Positions 24,867 to 33,983 of a stretch of 64,000 nucleotides of DNA are shown one piece after another. The position numbers and the translations under genes are program-made. Position 1 is the stretch's first letter; each line of letters opens with the position of its first letter. Location: positions 590,101-654,100 of the forward strand of contig NZ_JBFUPW010000002.1 of NCBI RefSeq assembly GCF_041360795.1, in the 5' to 3' direction. The notes beneath the pieces are model-generated. The model had not been told where the DNA came from. It saw only the letters and a list, made by a program, of their open reading frames with translations, and made no database searches. This DNA is from Arthrobacter_E sp041360795 (GTDB taxonomy: Bacteria > Actinomycetota > Actinomycetes > Actinomycetales > Micrococcaceae).

Positions 24867-27755
24867 TCAGTTCTCGAACGCTTCGATGGGCGGGCAGGAG
24901 CAGACCAGGTTGCGGTCGCCCGAGGCACCGTCGATACGTCCCACCGGCGGGAAGTACTTGTCCTGGCCGTGAGCGTGACCGGAGTGGTCCGGGCGGGCCG
25001 GGAAGGCGGCCTGCTCGCGGCTGTACGAACGGTCCCACTCAGAGGTCACGACGGCGGACGCCGTGTGCGGCGCGTGGCGCAGCGGGCTGTGCTCGACGCT
25101 GAAGTCGCCGTTGCGGACCTGCTCGATCTCACCGCGGATGACGATCATGGCGTCGATGAAACGGTCCAGCTCGCCCAGGTCCTCGGACTCGGTGGGCTCC
25201 ACCATCAGGGTGCCGGCCACCGGGAACGCCAGGGTCGGCGCGTGGAAACCGAAGTCGATGAGGCGCTTGGCCACGTCCTCCGCGGTGACGCCGGTGTCGG
25301 CGGTCAGCTGACGGAGGTCCAGGATGCACTCGTGGGCCACGAGCCCGCCTTCGCCGGTGTAGAGGACCGGGAAGTGCTCGTCCAGGCGCTTGGCCACGTA
25401 GTTGGCGGCCAGCAGGGCGGACTTGGTGGCCTCGGTGAGACCGTCGCCGCCCATGAGGCGGATGTAGGCCCAGGAGATGGGCAGCACGCCGGCCGAGCCG
25501 AAGCGGCTCGCGGAGATCGGGGCGCCGCCGGCGCCGTTGGCCGGGTCCGCCGCGTTGCCGGGCATGAACGGCGCCAGGTGGGCGCGGGCCGCGACCGGTC
25601 CGACGCCGGGGCCGCCACCGCCGTGCGGGATGCAGAACGTCTTGTGGAGGTTCAGGTGGGAGACGTCGCCGCCGAACTTGCCCGGCTGGGCGAGGCCGAC
25701 GAGGGCGTTCAGGTTGGCGCCGTCGATGTAGACCTGGCCGCCCGCCTCGTGCACGGCGTCGCAGATGTAGCGCACATCGGCGTCGTAGACACCATGGGTG
25801 GACGGGTAGGTGATCATGATGGCGGCGATCGCATCGCGGTGCGCCTCGATCTTGGCTTTGAGGTCCTCGTGGTCGATCGTGCCGTCGGGCGCGGTCGCCA
25901 CGACGACGACCTTCATGCCGGCCAGCACGGCGGACGCCGCGTTGGTGCCGTGAGCCGAGGCCGGGATGAGGCAGATGTCGCGCTGCTGGTCGCCGCGGGA
26001 GTGGTGGTAGCCGCGGATGGCCAGCAGGCCCGCCAGCTCGCCCTGCGAACCGGCGTTCGGCTGGATGGACACCTGGTCGTAGCCCGTGATCTCGGCGAGA
26101 TCGGCTTCGAGACCGTCGATCAGCTCACGCCAGCCGGCCGTCTGGGAGTCCGGGGCGAACGGGTGGATGGAGGCGAACTCCGGCCAGGAGATGGCTTCCA
26201 TCTCGGCGGTCGCGTTGAGCTTCATGGTGCAGGAGCCCAGCGGGATCATGGTGCGGTCCAGTGCCAGGTCACGGTCCGAGAGGCGGCGGATGTAGCGCAG
26301 CATCTGGGTCTCGGAGCGGTGCGTGTTGAACACCGGGTGGGTCATGAACTCGGTGTTGCGGCGCAGGGCCAGCGGGTACTCGGCGCCGGAGGTCTCCACG
26401 GCGGAGGCGTCCGCGCCGAAGAAGGACGCGACGGCGGTGACCGTCTCCGGCGTCGTGGTCTCGTCGAAGGAGACGCCCAGGGTGTCCGCGTCGATGGCGC
26501 GAAGGTTGTAGCCGGCTTCCTCGGCGGCCGCGAGGATCGAGGCGGCGCGGCCCGGGACGATGACCGTCACGGTGTCGAAGAACTCGGTGTTCGCCGTCTG
26601 CACACCGGCGGCGCGCAGGGCGGCGTCGAAACGTGCGGCGTGGGCGTGAACCTGGGAGGCGATGGCCTTCAGGCCGTCGGGGCCGTGGAAGACGCCGTAC
26701 ATCGAGGCGACGATCGCCAGCAGGGCCTGCGCGGTGCAGATGTTGGAGGTGGCCTTCTCGCGGCGGATGTGCTGCTCGCGGGTCTGGAGGGCCAGGCGGT
26801 ACGCCGGGGTGTCGGCGTCGTCCTTGGAGACACCGACCAGGCGGCCCGGCAGGGAACGCTCGAGGCCCTTGCGGACGGCCATGTACGCGGCGTGCGGGCC
26901 GCCGAAGAACAGCGGGACGCCCAGGCGCTGGGCGCTGCCGACGGCGATGTCCGCGCCCTGCTCACCGGGAGGGGTGATGAGGGTGAGGGAGAGCAGATCG
27001 GCGGCGACGGTGACCATGGCGCCGCGTTCCTTGGCGGCGGCGATGACCGGTGCGTGGTCGAAGACCTTGCCGGAGACGCCGGGCTGCTGTAGGACGACGC
27101 CGTTGATGGCTCCCTCCGGGAGGCCTGCGGACAGGTCCGCCACCTCGACTTCGAAGCCGAGGGCCTCGGCGCGGCCCTTCACGAGGGCGATGGTCTGCGG
27201 GAGGAGGTCGGCGTCGAGCACGGTCTTGCCGTCGGCGGCTTCCTTCGCCTTGTTGGCGCGGCGCATGAGCAGGACGGCCTCGACGACGGCGGTGCCTTCG
27301 TCCAGCAAGGAGGCGTTCGCGATGGGCAGGCCGACGAGGTCCTGGACCATGGTCTGGAAGTTCAGGAGCGCTTCGAGACGGCCCTGGGAGATCTCGGGCT
27401 GGTACGGGGTGTACGCGGTGTACCAGGCCGGCGCCTCGAGGATGTTCCGGCGGATCACGGCGGGTGTGACGGTGTCGTAGTAGCCCTGGCCGATGAGCTG
27501 GACGGCGGTCTTGTTGAGCGAGGCCAGACGGCGCAGCTCGGCGAGGACCTCGACCTCGGAGAGGGCCGGGCGCAGCGTGAGCGGGGTGGGCTGCTTGATG
27601 TCATCCGGGACCGCGGTGTTGACCAGGGCGTCGACCGAGCTGTAGCCCACGGCCTGCAGCATGGTGTCGATCTCGGTCTGACGGCGTGAGCCGATGTGGC
27701 GGTCCACGAAGCTGCCGGACTTCGCCAGATCAAGGACGGCGGAGGGATTCGTCAC
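24867..27755 (-). CDS. gcvP: Glycine dehydrogenase (decarboxylating), P protein
   Basis: A 962-residue pyridoxal-phosphate enzyme that decarboxylates glycine and passes the aminomethyl group to H protein. The two halves of the fused dimeric form are present. The cofactor lysine is in NLHKTFCIPHGGGGPG in the second half. FVDRHIGSRRQTEIDTML marks the N-terminus. The GTG at 27755 follows GGAG by eight bases; a longer frame from 27851 would run into the riboswitch. It is the first gene of the unit and is preceded by a tandem glycine riboswitch. No lpd (L protein) gene is in the window. Confidence 0.95.
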   Translation of the reverse strand: MTNPSAVLDLAKSGSFVDRHIGSRRQTEIDTMLQAVGYSSVDALVNTAVPDDIKQPTPLTLRPALSEVEVLAELRRLASLNKTAVQLIGQGYYDTVTPAVIRRNILEAPAWYTAYTPYQPEISQGRLEALLNFQTMVQDLVGLPIANASLLDEGTAVVEAVLLMRRANKAKEAADGKTVLDADLLPQTIALVKGRAEALGFEVEVADLSAGLPEGAINGVVLQQPGVSGKVFDHAPVIAAAKERGAMVTVAADLLSLTLITPPGEQGADIAVGSAQRLGVPLFFGGPHAAYMAVRKGLERSLPGRLVGVSKDDADTPAYRLALQTREQHIRREKATSNICTAQALLAIVASMYGVFHGPDGLKAIASQVHAHAARFDAALRAAGVQTANTEFFDTVTVIVPGRAASILAAAEEAGYNLRAIDADTLGVSFDETTTPETVTAVASFFGADASAVETSGAEYPLALRRNTEFMTHPVFNTHRSETQMLRYIRRLSDRDLALDRTMIPLGSCTMKLNATAEMEAISWPEFASIHPFAPDSQTAGWRELIDGLEADLAEITGYDQVSIQPNAGSQGELAGLLAIRGYHHSRGDQQRDICLIPASAHGTNAASAVLAGMKVVVVATAPDGTIDHEDLKAKIEAHRDAIAAIMITYPSTHGVYDADVRYICDAVHEAGGQVYIDGANLNALVGLAQPGKFGGDVSHLNLHKTFCIPHGGGGPGVGPVAARAHLAPFMPGNAADPANGAGGAPISASRFGSAGVLPISWAYIRLMGGDGLTEATKSALLAANYVAKRLDEHFPVLYTGEGGLVAHECILDLRQLTADTGVTAEDVAKRLIDFGFHAPTLAFPVAGTLMVEPTESEDLGELDRFIDAMIVIRGEIEQVRNGDFSVEHSPLRHAPHTASAVVTSEWDRSYSREQAAFPARPDHSGHAHGQDKYFPPVGRIDGASGDRNLVCSCPPIEAFEN

Positions 27756-27806
27756 GAAGGAACTCCAGTGCTTGGCCGGCGAATGGTACGCCGGAACGGG
27801 ATGGGC

Positions 27807-28003
27807 TCCTCCCCGCTCTGTGTGGGACCTGAGAGTTTTCGCACCCACCACGAAGGGCGGGCACCTGCACCGTCGGTGAGCCGGGTGACCGGCTGCTTTC
27901 CAGAGTTGCCTCGGCGCGGCGGTACGGGGGCCTGAGAGATTCCTGGGGAGGTTTTGCTCCTACGGCGCCTGCGTAATACCCGTTCGCAGGACTCTCCCGC
28001 CGC
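27807..28003 (-). promoter_or_regulatory. Tandem glycine riboswitch upstream of gcvP
   Basis: Read leftward, two glycine aptamers occur in series. The first begins GGCGGGAGAGTCCTGC and has GGCGCCGTAGGAGCAA and ATCTCTCAGGCCC. The second begins GAGGCAACTCTGGAAAGC and has CACCGACGGTGCAGG and AACTCTCAGGTCCC. It ends with ACAGAGCGGGGAGG about 50 bases before the gcvP start. Known tandem glycine riboswitches turn gcv genes on when glycine is high. Confidence 0.94.
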
Positions 28004-28107
28004 GGATCGATGGCTTATTCACTTGTGGCGGACCGCGGTGATAGCAGTCACAACGTCAATTGTCTCCCCTGCGGCCTGGGAGGGCAAACGAGCCGGGGCC
28101 GGCGGGC

Positions 28108-28659
28108 TCACATCTTGCCACGGACCAGCTCGAGCACCCGCAGGAGGCTCTGCACTTCGGCGTCGGTCTTGGCGCGGTCCATCTCCTGACCCCCGCCGTT
28201 CTCCAGGACCGCATTGAAGTACAGCCCGTCGGACATGTACCGCACGGCCCGCGCCAGGTCCTCGCCGAGTTCCTCCGTGAGCACCTCGAGCCACTGCTTC
28301 TGGATTCTGGCGAAACGGCGCTGGGTCTCGGCGTGGGCCACTTCGGCGAGGCGGGTCGCCGCGACGAAGGAGCGGTCCAGAGGTCCGCCGTCCCAGATGG
28401 CCTCCTTGATGAAGTAGACGCCGGCGCCTTCCGGAGCCGTCTTCATGGCTTCGATCTCCTCCTGGGCCAGGGTGTCGAAGCGGTCCAGAAGGGCGGCGAC
28501 CAGCGCCTCCTTGTTCGGGTAGTGGTACAGCAGACCGCCCTTGGAGACCCCGGCACGCGCAGCCACCGCATCCAGGGTGGCGCCCCGCTCCCCCACTTCG
28601 ATCAGCATCGACTCGAAGGCGTCGAGGACGGCGTTCCTGGCTACGGGCTTTCGTGACAT
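28108..28659 (-). CDS. TetR-family repressor
   Basis: A protein of about 183 residues with an N-terminal helix-turn-helix (ATLDAVAARAGVSKGGLLYHYPNKEAL) of the TetR family and a variable ligand domain. It is divergent from the MFS exporter gene, and the shared 80-base gap has an inverted repeat over the exporter promoter. The simplest reading is that it represses the exporter and possibly itself. Starts at 28659 (MSRKPVARN) and 28668 (MEAMSRK) are both possible and neither has a good ribosome site. The inducer is unknown. Confidence 0.87.
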   Translation of the reverse strand: MSRKPVARNAVLDAFESMLIEVGERGATLDAVAARAGVSKGGLLYHYPNKEALVAALLDRFDTLAQEEIEAMKTAPEGAGVYFIKEAIWDGGPLDRSFVAATRLAEVAHAETQRRFARIQKQWLEVLTEELGEDLARAVRYMSDGLYFNAVLENGGGQEMDRAKTDAEVQSLLRVLELVRGKM

Positions 28660-28709
28660 GGCTTCCATTCTGCATGGTTCGGTGGTGGCGCGGGAGGATG
28701 ACGCCCGGA

Positions 28710-28739
28710 TTGAAACTATACAGTCCAGACGGTACAGTT
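28710..28739. promoter_or_regulatory. TetR operator overlapping the MFS promoter
   Basis: AACTATACA-N8-GGTACAGTT (28714-28739), with arms complementary at seven of nine positions. It lies between a TTGAAA -35 (28710) and a TACAGT -10 (28733-28738) spaced by 17 bases. Binding there would block the exporter promoter. Confidence 0.65.
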
Positions 28740-30308
28740 ATGATCATGACGACCAAGACCTTGACTCCGAACACGAGCAACGGGACGGCGCCATGGCAGA
28801 AGTGGGCGGCCCTGGCACTGCTCATGGTGCCCGTGCTGCTCGTGGCAGTGGACAACACCGCCCTCACTTTCGCACTCCCCGCCATCGCCAGCTCCTTGCA
28901 GGCGAGCGGCGTGGAACTGCTCTGGATCATCGACGCGTACCCGCTCGTCCTGGCCGCGCTCCTCGTGGCCATGGGCAATCTGGGCGACCGCATCGGGCGC
29001 CGGAAGCTCCTCATGATCGGCAGCGCCGGCTTCGGCCTGGCCTCCATCGCCGCGGCCTTCTCGCCCACCGCCGGCGCCCTGATCGCCGGACGTGCGGCCC
29101 TCGGCCTGTTCGGCGCCACCCTCATGCCGAGCACCCTGTCCCTGATCCGGAACATCTTCACGGACAACAACCAGCGCCGGCTGGCGATCGCCATCTGGGC
29201 AGCCTTCTTCTCCGGCGGCGCGGCCCTCGGCCCGATCGTCGGCGGCTGGCTCGTGGACCACTTCTGGTGGGGCGCGGTCCTCATGATGCCCGCCTTCCTG
29301 CTGGCGCCGCTCCTGGTGCTGGGCACCCGGATGATCCCGGAGTCCAAGGACAACTCGCCGCACCCCATCGACGTCCCGAGCGTCTTCCTGTCGATCCTCT
29401 CGATGGGTCCTGTCGCGGTGGCCATCAAGGAGCTCACGGTGCACGGCTTCGAGCCGCTCCCGCTGGCCCTGGCGTTCTTCGGCGTGGGCATGGGCGTGCT
29501 GTTCGTCCGCCGCCAGCGCCGGATCCCAGCTCCCATGCTGGACGTCACGCTGTTCACGAACCCGGTGTTCAGCACGTCGATCGCGGCCAACGTCCTGTCC
29601 TTCGTCTCCATGACGGGCTTCATCTTCTTCTTCTCCCAGCACTTGCAGCTGGTGGAAGGCATGAGCCCGTTCCAGGCCGGCATCACCCTGCTGCCGGCCT
29701 CCGTGGCGACGATCATCGCGGGCCTGTCCTCGGTCCCGCTGGTGCGCGCCCTGCGCCCCGGCACCGTGGTCACGGCGGGCCTCGCCCTGAGCACCACCGC
29801 CTACGTCCTGGTGGCACTCTTCGGCAACAGCGTCGGCATGCCGGTCTTCCTCCTGGCCGTCTACCTGCTGTCGATCGGCATCGGCGCGGCGGAGACCATC
29901 TCCAACGACCTGATCATGGGGTCGGTGCCGCCGGAGAAGGCCGGCGCGGCCTCCGCGATCTCGGAGACCGGCTACGAGTTCGGAGCCCTGCTGGGCACCG
30001 CGATCCTCGGGTCGATCCTGACGGCCAGCTACCAGCAGCACCTGCGGCTGCCGGCCGGGCTGAGTGAGGCCGACGGCCACGCGGCGAAGGAGACGCTCGC
30101 CGGAGCGATCGACGTCGCGCACCGCGTGGGCGGCGAGCTGGGTCATCAGCTCACGACGACGGCGCAGCACGCCTTCGACTCGGGCGTCACCCTCACGGCC
30201 ACCATCGGCGCCCTGCTGATGGTCAGCGTGACCGTCGCCGCGGCGATCGGCCTGCGGAAGGTCCCTCGCGCCACCAAGGAAAGCCGGCAGGAGCGTCCCG
30301 GTCACTGA
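28740..30308 (+). CDS. DHA2-family MFS drug exporter (14 membrane segments)
   Basis: A 522-residue proton-coupled exporter in the cytoplasmic membrane. It resembles QacA, SmvA and LfrA. TM1 carries the aspartate typical of this group (VLLVAVDNTALTFALP). Motif A is seen as GNLGDRIGRRKLLM, and motif C-like glycines occur in FFSGGAALGPIVGGWL. QacA/LfrA-type pumps move lipophilic cations; the substrate here is not known. The ATGs at 28740 and 28746 are two codons apart. With the -10 at 28733-28738, translation from 28746 would be nearly leaderless. The C-terminus is cytoplasmic and basic. Confidence 0.9.
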   Translation: MIMTTKTLTPNTSNGTAPWQKWAALALLMVPVLLVAVDNTALTFALPAIASSLQASGVELLWIIDAYPLVLAALLVAMGNLGDRIGRRKLLMIGSAGFGLASIAAAFSPTAGALIAGRAALGLFGATLMPSTLSLIRNIFTDNNQRRLAIAIWAAFFSGGAALGPIVGGWLVDHFWWGAVLMMPAFLLAPLLVLGTRMIPESKDNSPHPIDVPSVFLSILSMGPVAVAIKELTVHGFEPLPLALAFFGVGMGVLFVRRQRRIPAPMLDVTLFTNPVFSTSIAANVLSFVSMTGFIFFFSQHLQLVEGMSPFQAGITLLPASVATIIAGLSSVPLVRALRPGTVVTAGLALSTTAYVLVALFGNSVGMPVFLLAVYLLSIGIGAAETISNDLIMGSVPPEKAGAASAISETGYEFGALLGTAILGSILTASYQQHLRLPAGLSEADGHAAKETLAGAIDVAHRVGGELGHQLTTTAQHAFDSGVTLTATIGALLMVSVTVAAAIGLRKVPRATKESRQERPGH

Positions 30309-30383
30309 CCGGCTCCTGCGCACGACCGGTCAGTCTGGGGAGGCTGACCTGGGCCGGAGTCACCTCCGGCCCCTGGGGAGAAG

Positions 30384-30430
30384 CGCCCCGGGCGCCTGCC
30401 AGTGAATCCGCTGGTCAGACGCCCGGGGCG
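30384..30430 (+). terminator. Terminator after the MFS exporter gene
   Basis: CGCCCCGGGCG (30384-30394) pairs with CGCCCGGGGCG (30420-30430), with further interrupted pairing inside. A T-tract is absent. Confidence 0.65.
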
Positions 30431-30450
30431 TGCCGCCCGCCGTCGACGGC

Positions 30451-30480
30451 TTGCCAAATGTGAAGCGCACCACCCATACT
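30451..30480 (+). promoter_or_regulatory. Promoter for the agmatine deiminase unit
   Basis: TTGCCA (30451-30456) and CATACT (30475-30480) are separated by 18 bases, directly ahead of a perfect operator-like palindrome. Confidence 0.5.
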
Positions 30481-30499
30481 AAATGAACATTGTTCATTT
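30481..30499. promoter_or_regulatory. Perfect 19-bp operator-like palindrome
   Basis: AAATGAACA-T-TGTTCATTT is a perfect inverted repeat lying at the expected transcription start of the agmatine deiminase gene. Its A/T richness stands out in this DNA. It looks like a repressor site, in size like those of TetR-family proteins. The regulator is not adjacent. Confidence 0.75.
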
Positions 30500-30544
30500 T
30501 TGTGGCCCTCCTCACAAGCTAGCCATCACACATTGGAGTCTGAC

Positions 30545-31603
30545 GTGGCTGACGAAACCACTCCCGCCGACAACGCCCAGCGCTGGGTCATGCCCTCGGA
30601 GACCGCCGAGCAGGAACGTCTCTGGATGGCCTTCCCGCACGAGGGTTACACCCTGGGCGAGACCGCCGAGGACGCTCACGCCGCCCGCACCACGTGGGCC
30701 GCCGTGGCGAACGCGGCCGTCCGCTTCGAGCCGGTCACCATGGTCGTCGACCCGGCGGACACCGAGATCGCCGCCCAGTACCTGGACCCGCGCGTCGAGG
30801 TCGTCACCGCCGAGCTCAACGACGCCTGGATGCGCGACATCGGCCCGAGCTTCGTCCTGGACGCCGAGGGCCGCCTCGGCGCCGTGGACTGGGTCTTCAA
30901 CGGCTGGGGCGCCCAGGACTGGGCCGCCTGGGACAAGGACTCCGAGATCGGCGCGTTCGTCGCCGGACAGACCCCCGCAGAACTGATCTCCTCCCCGATC
31001 GTCAACGAGGGCGGCGGCATCCACGTGGACGGCGAAGGCACCGTGCTCCTCACCGAGACCGTGCAGCTGGATCAGGGCCGCAACCCCGGCGCCACCAAGG
31101 AGCAGATCGAAGCCGAACTGGCCCGCACCATCGGCGCCACCAAGGCCATCTGGCTGCCCCGCGGCCTCACTCGCGACTCCGAGGAGTTCGGCACCCGCGG
31201 CCACGTGGACATCGTCGCCACGCTCTCCTCCCCCGGCACGGTCCTGGTCCACCACCAGGAGAACCCGGACCACCCCGACTACGAGGTCTCCCAGGAGATC
31301 ATCGCGCTCCTCAAGGACAGCACGGACGCCGCGGGCCGCACGCTCACCGTCATCCCGGTGCCCGCGCCGGCCACTCTCACCGACGAGGAGGGCTTCGTGG
31401 ACTTCAGTTACATCAACCACGTGGTCCTCAACGGCGCCGTCATCGCCTGCTCGTTCAACGACGCCAACGACGCCCGCGCCGTCGAAGCCCTCTCCGCCGC
31501 CTACCCGGGCCGCGAGATCGTCACCGTCGACGCCCGTGAGCTCTTCGCCCGCGGCGGCGGCATCCACTGCATCACCCAGCAGCAGCCTCGCGCCGCTCGC
31601 TGA
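30545..31603 (+). CDS. Agmatine deiminase family protein
   Basis: A 352-residue guanidine-modifying enzyme. AguA converts agmatine to N-carbamoylputrescine and ammonia. The active-site Cys342 is in GGGIHCITQQQP at the C-terminus. Other family motifs are WMRDIGPSFVLD near residue 98, NEGGGIHVDGEGT near 154, and RGHVDIVATLSS near 218. The GTG at 30545 has GGAG seven bases upstream. A permease gene follows after about 120 bases, so the unit probably takes up and degrades agmatine or a related amine. A peptidyl-arginine deiminase-like activity on another guanidino compound cannot be excluded. Confidence 0.9.
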   Translation: MADETTPADNAQRWVMPSETAEQERLWMAFPHEGYTLGETAEDAHAARTTWAAVANAAVRFEPVTMVVDPADTEIAAQYLDPRVEVVTAELNDAWMRDIGPSFVLDAEGRLGAVDWVFNGWGAQDWAAWDKDSEIGAFVAGQTPAELISSPIVNEGGGIHVDGEGTVLLTETVQLDQGRNPGATKEQIEAELARTIGATKAIWLPRGLTRDSEEFGTRGHVDIVATLSSPGTVLVHHQENPDHPDYEVSQEIIALLKDSTDAAGRTLTVIPVPAPATLTDEEGFVDFSYINHVVLNGAVIACSFNDANDARAVEALSAAYPGREIVTVDARELFARGGGIHCITQQQPRAAR

Positions 31604-31724
31604 CCCGTCGCGCCGGGCCCCCGCCCGGCCCGGCCAGACCCGCCCTTCCGGGTCGGCGGGCAAGCCCTCACCGGCCTGCCCGTCGCGGCGACGCTGCCGC
31701 CTGGCCATGCACAGAAAGCCACCC

Positions 31725-33242
31725 ATGGAACAACATCACCCCCGCAGCGCCCACCAGGATGTGGACGGCAAAGGGCTCAAGTCCGGTCAGCTCGGCCTGC
31801 TCGCGATCGTCGTCATCGGCCTCTCCACCATCGCCCCCGCGTACACCCTGACCGGCGCCCTCGGCCCGACGGTCCAGGAGGTCGGCGCGCAGCTCCCCAT
31901 CATCTTCGTCATCGGCTTCATCCCGATGATCCTGGTGGCCCTGGCGTACCGCGAGCTCAACACCGATTCCCCGGATTCCGGCACCACCTTCACCTGGAGC
32001 ACCAAGGCCTTCGGACCCTGGATCGGCTTCATGGGCGGCTGGGGCCTGCTCGCCGCGAACATCATCGTGCTGTCCAATCTGGCGGGCGTGGCCGTGGACT
32101 TCTTCTACCTCTTCCTGGCGCAGGTCACGGGCGTGGAGGGGCTGGCCGATCTGGCGGGCAATCAGTGGATCAACGTGGCCACGTGCCTCGTCTTCGTGGT
32201 CGCGGCCGTGTGGATCAGCTACCGCGGCCTGGAGACCGCCAAGAACGTCCAGTACGTCCTCGTGGGCTTCCAGCTCCTGGTGCTCGGCCTCTTCGCCATC
32301 ATGGCGATCGTGAACTGGGAGAACTCCGGCCAGGGCATGGCCTTCTCCTGGGACTGGTTCGACATCACCAAGGTGGACAGCTTCAGCGCGATCACCGCCG
32401 GCATCTCCCTCTCGATCTTCGTGTACTGGGGCTGGGACGTCTGCCTGACCCTGAACGAGGAAGCCAAGGACGGCCGGAAGACCGCCGGCAAGGCGGGCAC
32501 CATCACGGCTCTGTCCGTGCTGGCCATCTACCTGCTGGTCGCCATCGCCTGCATCATGTTCGCCGGCATCGGCGAGCAGGGCTTCGGCCTGCGGAACCCG
32601 GAGAACTCGGGCAACATCTTCACGGCACTGGCCTCGCCCATCATGGGCCCGCTCGCCATCCTGATGTCCCTGGCCGTGCTCTCCAGCTCGGCTGCGTCCC
32701 TGCAGTCGACCTTCATGTCCCCGGCCCGCGGCCTGCTCGCCATGGGACACTACGGCGCGCTGCCCAAGTCGATGGCCAAGGTCGACCCGGTGCACTTCAC
32801 CCCGGCCAACGCCACCGTCGCGGCGGGCGTGATCTCGTGGGGTTTCTACGCGGTGATGCACATCGTGAGCCAGAACGTCCTCAATGACACCATCCTGGCC
32901 CTCGGCCTGATGATCTGCTTCTACTACGGCCTCACGGCGTTCGCCTGCGTCTGGTACTTCCGGAAGACCCTGCTGGCCAGCCCGCGGAACTTCCTCCTGC
33001 GCGGCCTGGCGCCCGTGGTGGGCGGCATCATGCTGTTCGTCGTCATGATCCAGACCGCGGTCGACTCCTGGGACCCGGCGTTCGGCTCCGGGACCGCCGT
33101 GTTCGGTGTGGGCCTGGTGTTCGTGGTGGGTGTGGGGATCCTGCTGCTCGGCGTCGTGGTGATGTTCGTGATGTCCCGTAAGCGGCCCGAGTTCTTCCGC
33201 GGGCAGACGCTGAAGATGGACACCCCGGCCCTGGTGGACTGA
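31725..33242 (+). CDS. APC-family amino acid/polyamine permease
   Basis: A 505-residue transporter with about 12 membrane segments. The APC signature is at the start of TM1 (GLLAIVVIGLSTIAPAYTLTGALGP). SGTTFTWSTKAFGPWIGFMGGW follows and VYWGWDVCLTLNEEAKDGRKTAG lies in the middle loop. It probably brings in an amino acid or an amine. Its place behind the agmatine deiminase gene suggests agmatine or another polyamine, which is inference. The ATG at 31725 has AGAAAG six bases upstream; an ATG six codons earlier is possible. Confidence 0.87.
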   Translation: MEQHHPRSAHQDVDGKGLKSGQLGLLAIVVIGLSTIAPAYTLTGALGPTVQEVGAQLPIIFVIGFIPMILVALAYRELNTDSPDSGTTFTWSTKAFGPWIGFMGGWGLLAANIIVLSNLAGVAVDFFYLFLAQVTGVEGLADLAGNQWINVATCLVFVVAAVWISYRGLETAKNVQYVLVGFQLLVLGLFAIMAIVNWENSGQGMAFSWDWFDITKVDSFSAITAGISLSIFVYWGWDVCLTLNEEAKDGRKTAGKAGTITALSVLAIYLLVAIACIMFAGIGEQGFGLRNPENSGNIFTALASPIMGPLAILMSLAVLSSSAASLQSTFMSPARGLLAMGHYGALPKSMAKVDPVHFTPANATVAAGVISWGFYAVMHIVSQNVLNDTILALGLMICFYYGLTAFACVWYFRKTLLASPRNFLLRGLAPVVGGIMLFVVMIQTAVDSWDPAFGSGTAVFGVGLVFVVGVGILLLGVVVMFVMSRKRPEFFRGQTLKMDTPALVD

Positions 33243-33405
33243 GCCGCCTGGGACCGGAGCCCGGGTTCGGCTGCTGATCCGTTCTGCTTGCTATCCCCGC
33301 GCGGAGTTGAATGCTCACGCCGCTGGCGGGGCGCGGGGCCCCTTTACGCAAGCTGCCACGGATCAGTAGCCGAACCCGCGCGGTAATGTGTGGCTCAGAC
33401 ACGAT

Positions 33406-33440
33406 GACGGCGCCGCACCCCGGGAGGGTGCGGCGCCGTC
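33406..33440 (+). terminator. Bidirectional terminator between the permease and dps genes
   Basis: A perfect 15-bp stem (33406-33420 with 33426-33440) with a five-base loop between converging genes. Confidence 0.8.
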
Positions 33441-33466
33441 GTCGTCCCGTCCGTGTCAGCGGGCTG

Positions 33467-33916
33467 TCAGGGCTTCATGTTCTCCGCGCCGATGAGCCAG
33501 GCCTGCTGCTCGAGTCCCTCGAGCACGGTGTGCAGGAGGTCCGCCGAGGTGGGGTCCTCCTCGTCCACCTGGTCGTGGACCTTGCGGGTGGTGCCGACGG
33601 TGGCGTTGATGGCCGCGACGATGCGGTCGATGGCGTCGTGCGTGGAGATCAGGCCCTCGGGGAACGCCGCGAGGTTGGTCTCCTTCTCGACGGTGACGCT
33701 GCGGCCGTCCGGGACGGCTTCCAGGGCGCGCATGCGCTCGGCGACGTCGTCACTGAGGTTGCGGGCCAGGTCGATCAGGACGTCCAGCTGGAGGTGCAGA
33801 TCGCGGAAGTTCGGTCCCACGATGTTCCAGTGGGCCTGCTTGCCCTGCAGGTGCAATTCGATCAGGTCGGTCAGCACGGCCTGGAGATTGGCCGCGAGCG
33901 TGGGTGATGCCTTCAT
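33467..33916 (-). CDS. dps: Dps-family ferritin-like DNA-protection protein
   Basis: A 149-residue four-helix protein that forms 12-mers, oxidises Fe2+ with peroxide and stores iron, so protecting DNA. The inter-subunit ferroxidase signature is complete: LHLQGKQAHWNIVGPNFRDLHLQLDVLID, with His, Asp and Glu ligands in the expected spacing. The N-terminus is short and lacks the lysine-rich tail that binds DNA in E. coli Dps, so DNA binding is uncertain. It starts with ATG and a clear ribosome site (GGAGGAAGC). Confidence 0.94.
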   Translation of the reverse strand: MKASPTLAANLQAVLTDLIELHLQGKQAHWNIVGPNFRDLHLQLDVLIDLARNLSDDVAERMRALEAVPDGRSVTVEKETNLAAFPEGLISTHDAIDRIVAAINATVGTTRKVHDQVDEEDPTSADLLHTVLEGLEQQAWLIGAENMKP

Positions 33917-33983
33917 GCTTCCTCCTGTGATGTGAATTGTTCCGTACTCCGACGCTATCCCACTTCGGCGGTGGCGGGAGAAC

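Noticed and set aside
22161..27092. A 1643-codon open frame on the plus strand across sdaA, gcvT and gcvP
   Set aside because: It is antisense to three well-recognised enzymes, its composition is Gly/Arg/Val/His-rich as expected of a GC-rich shadow frame, and it has no domain.
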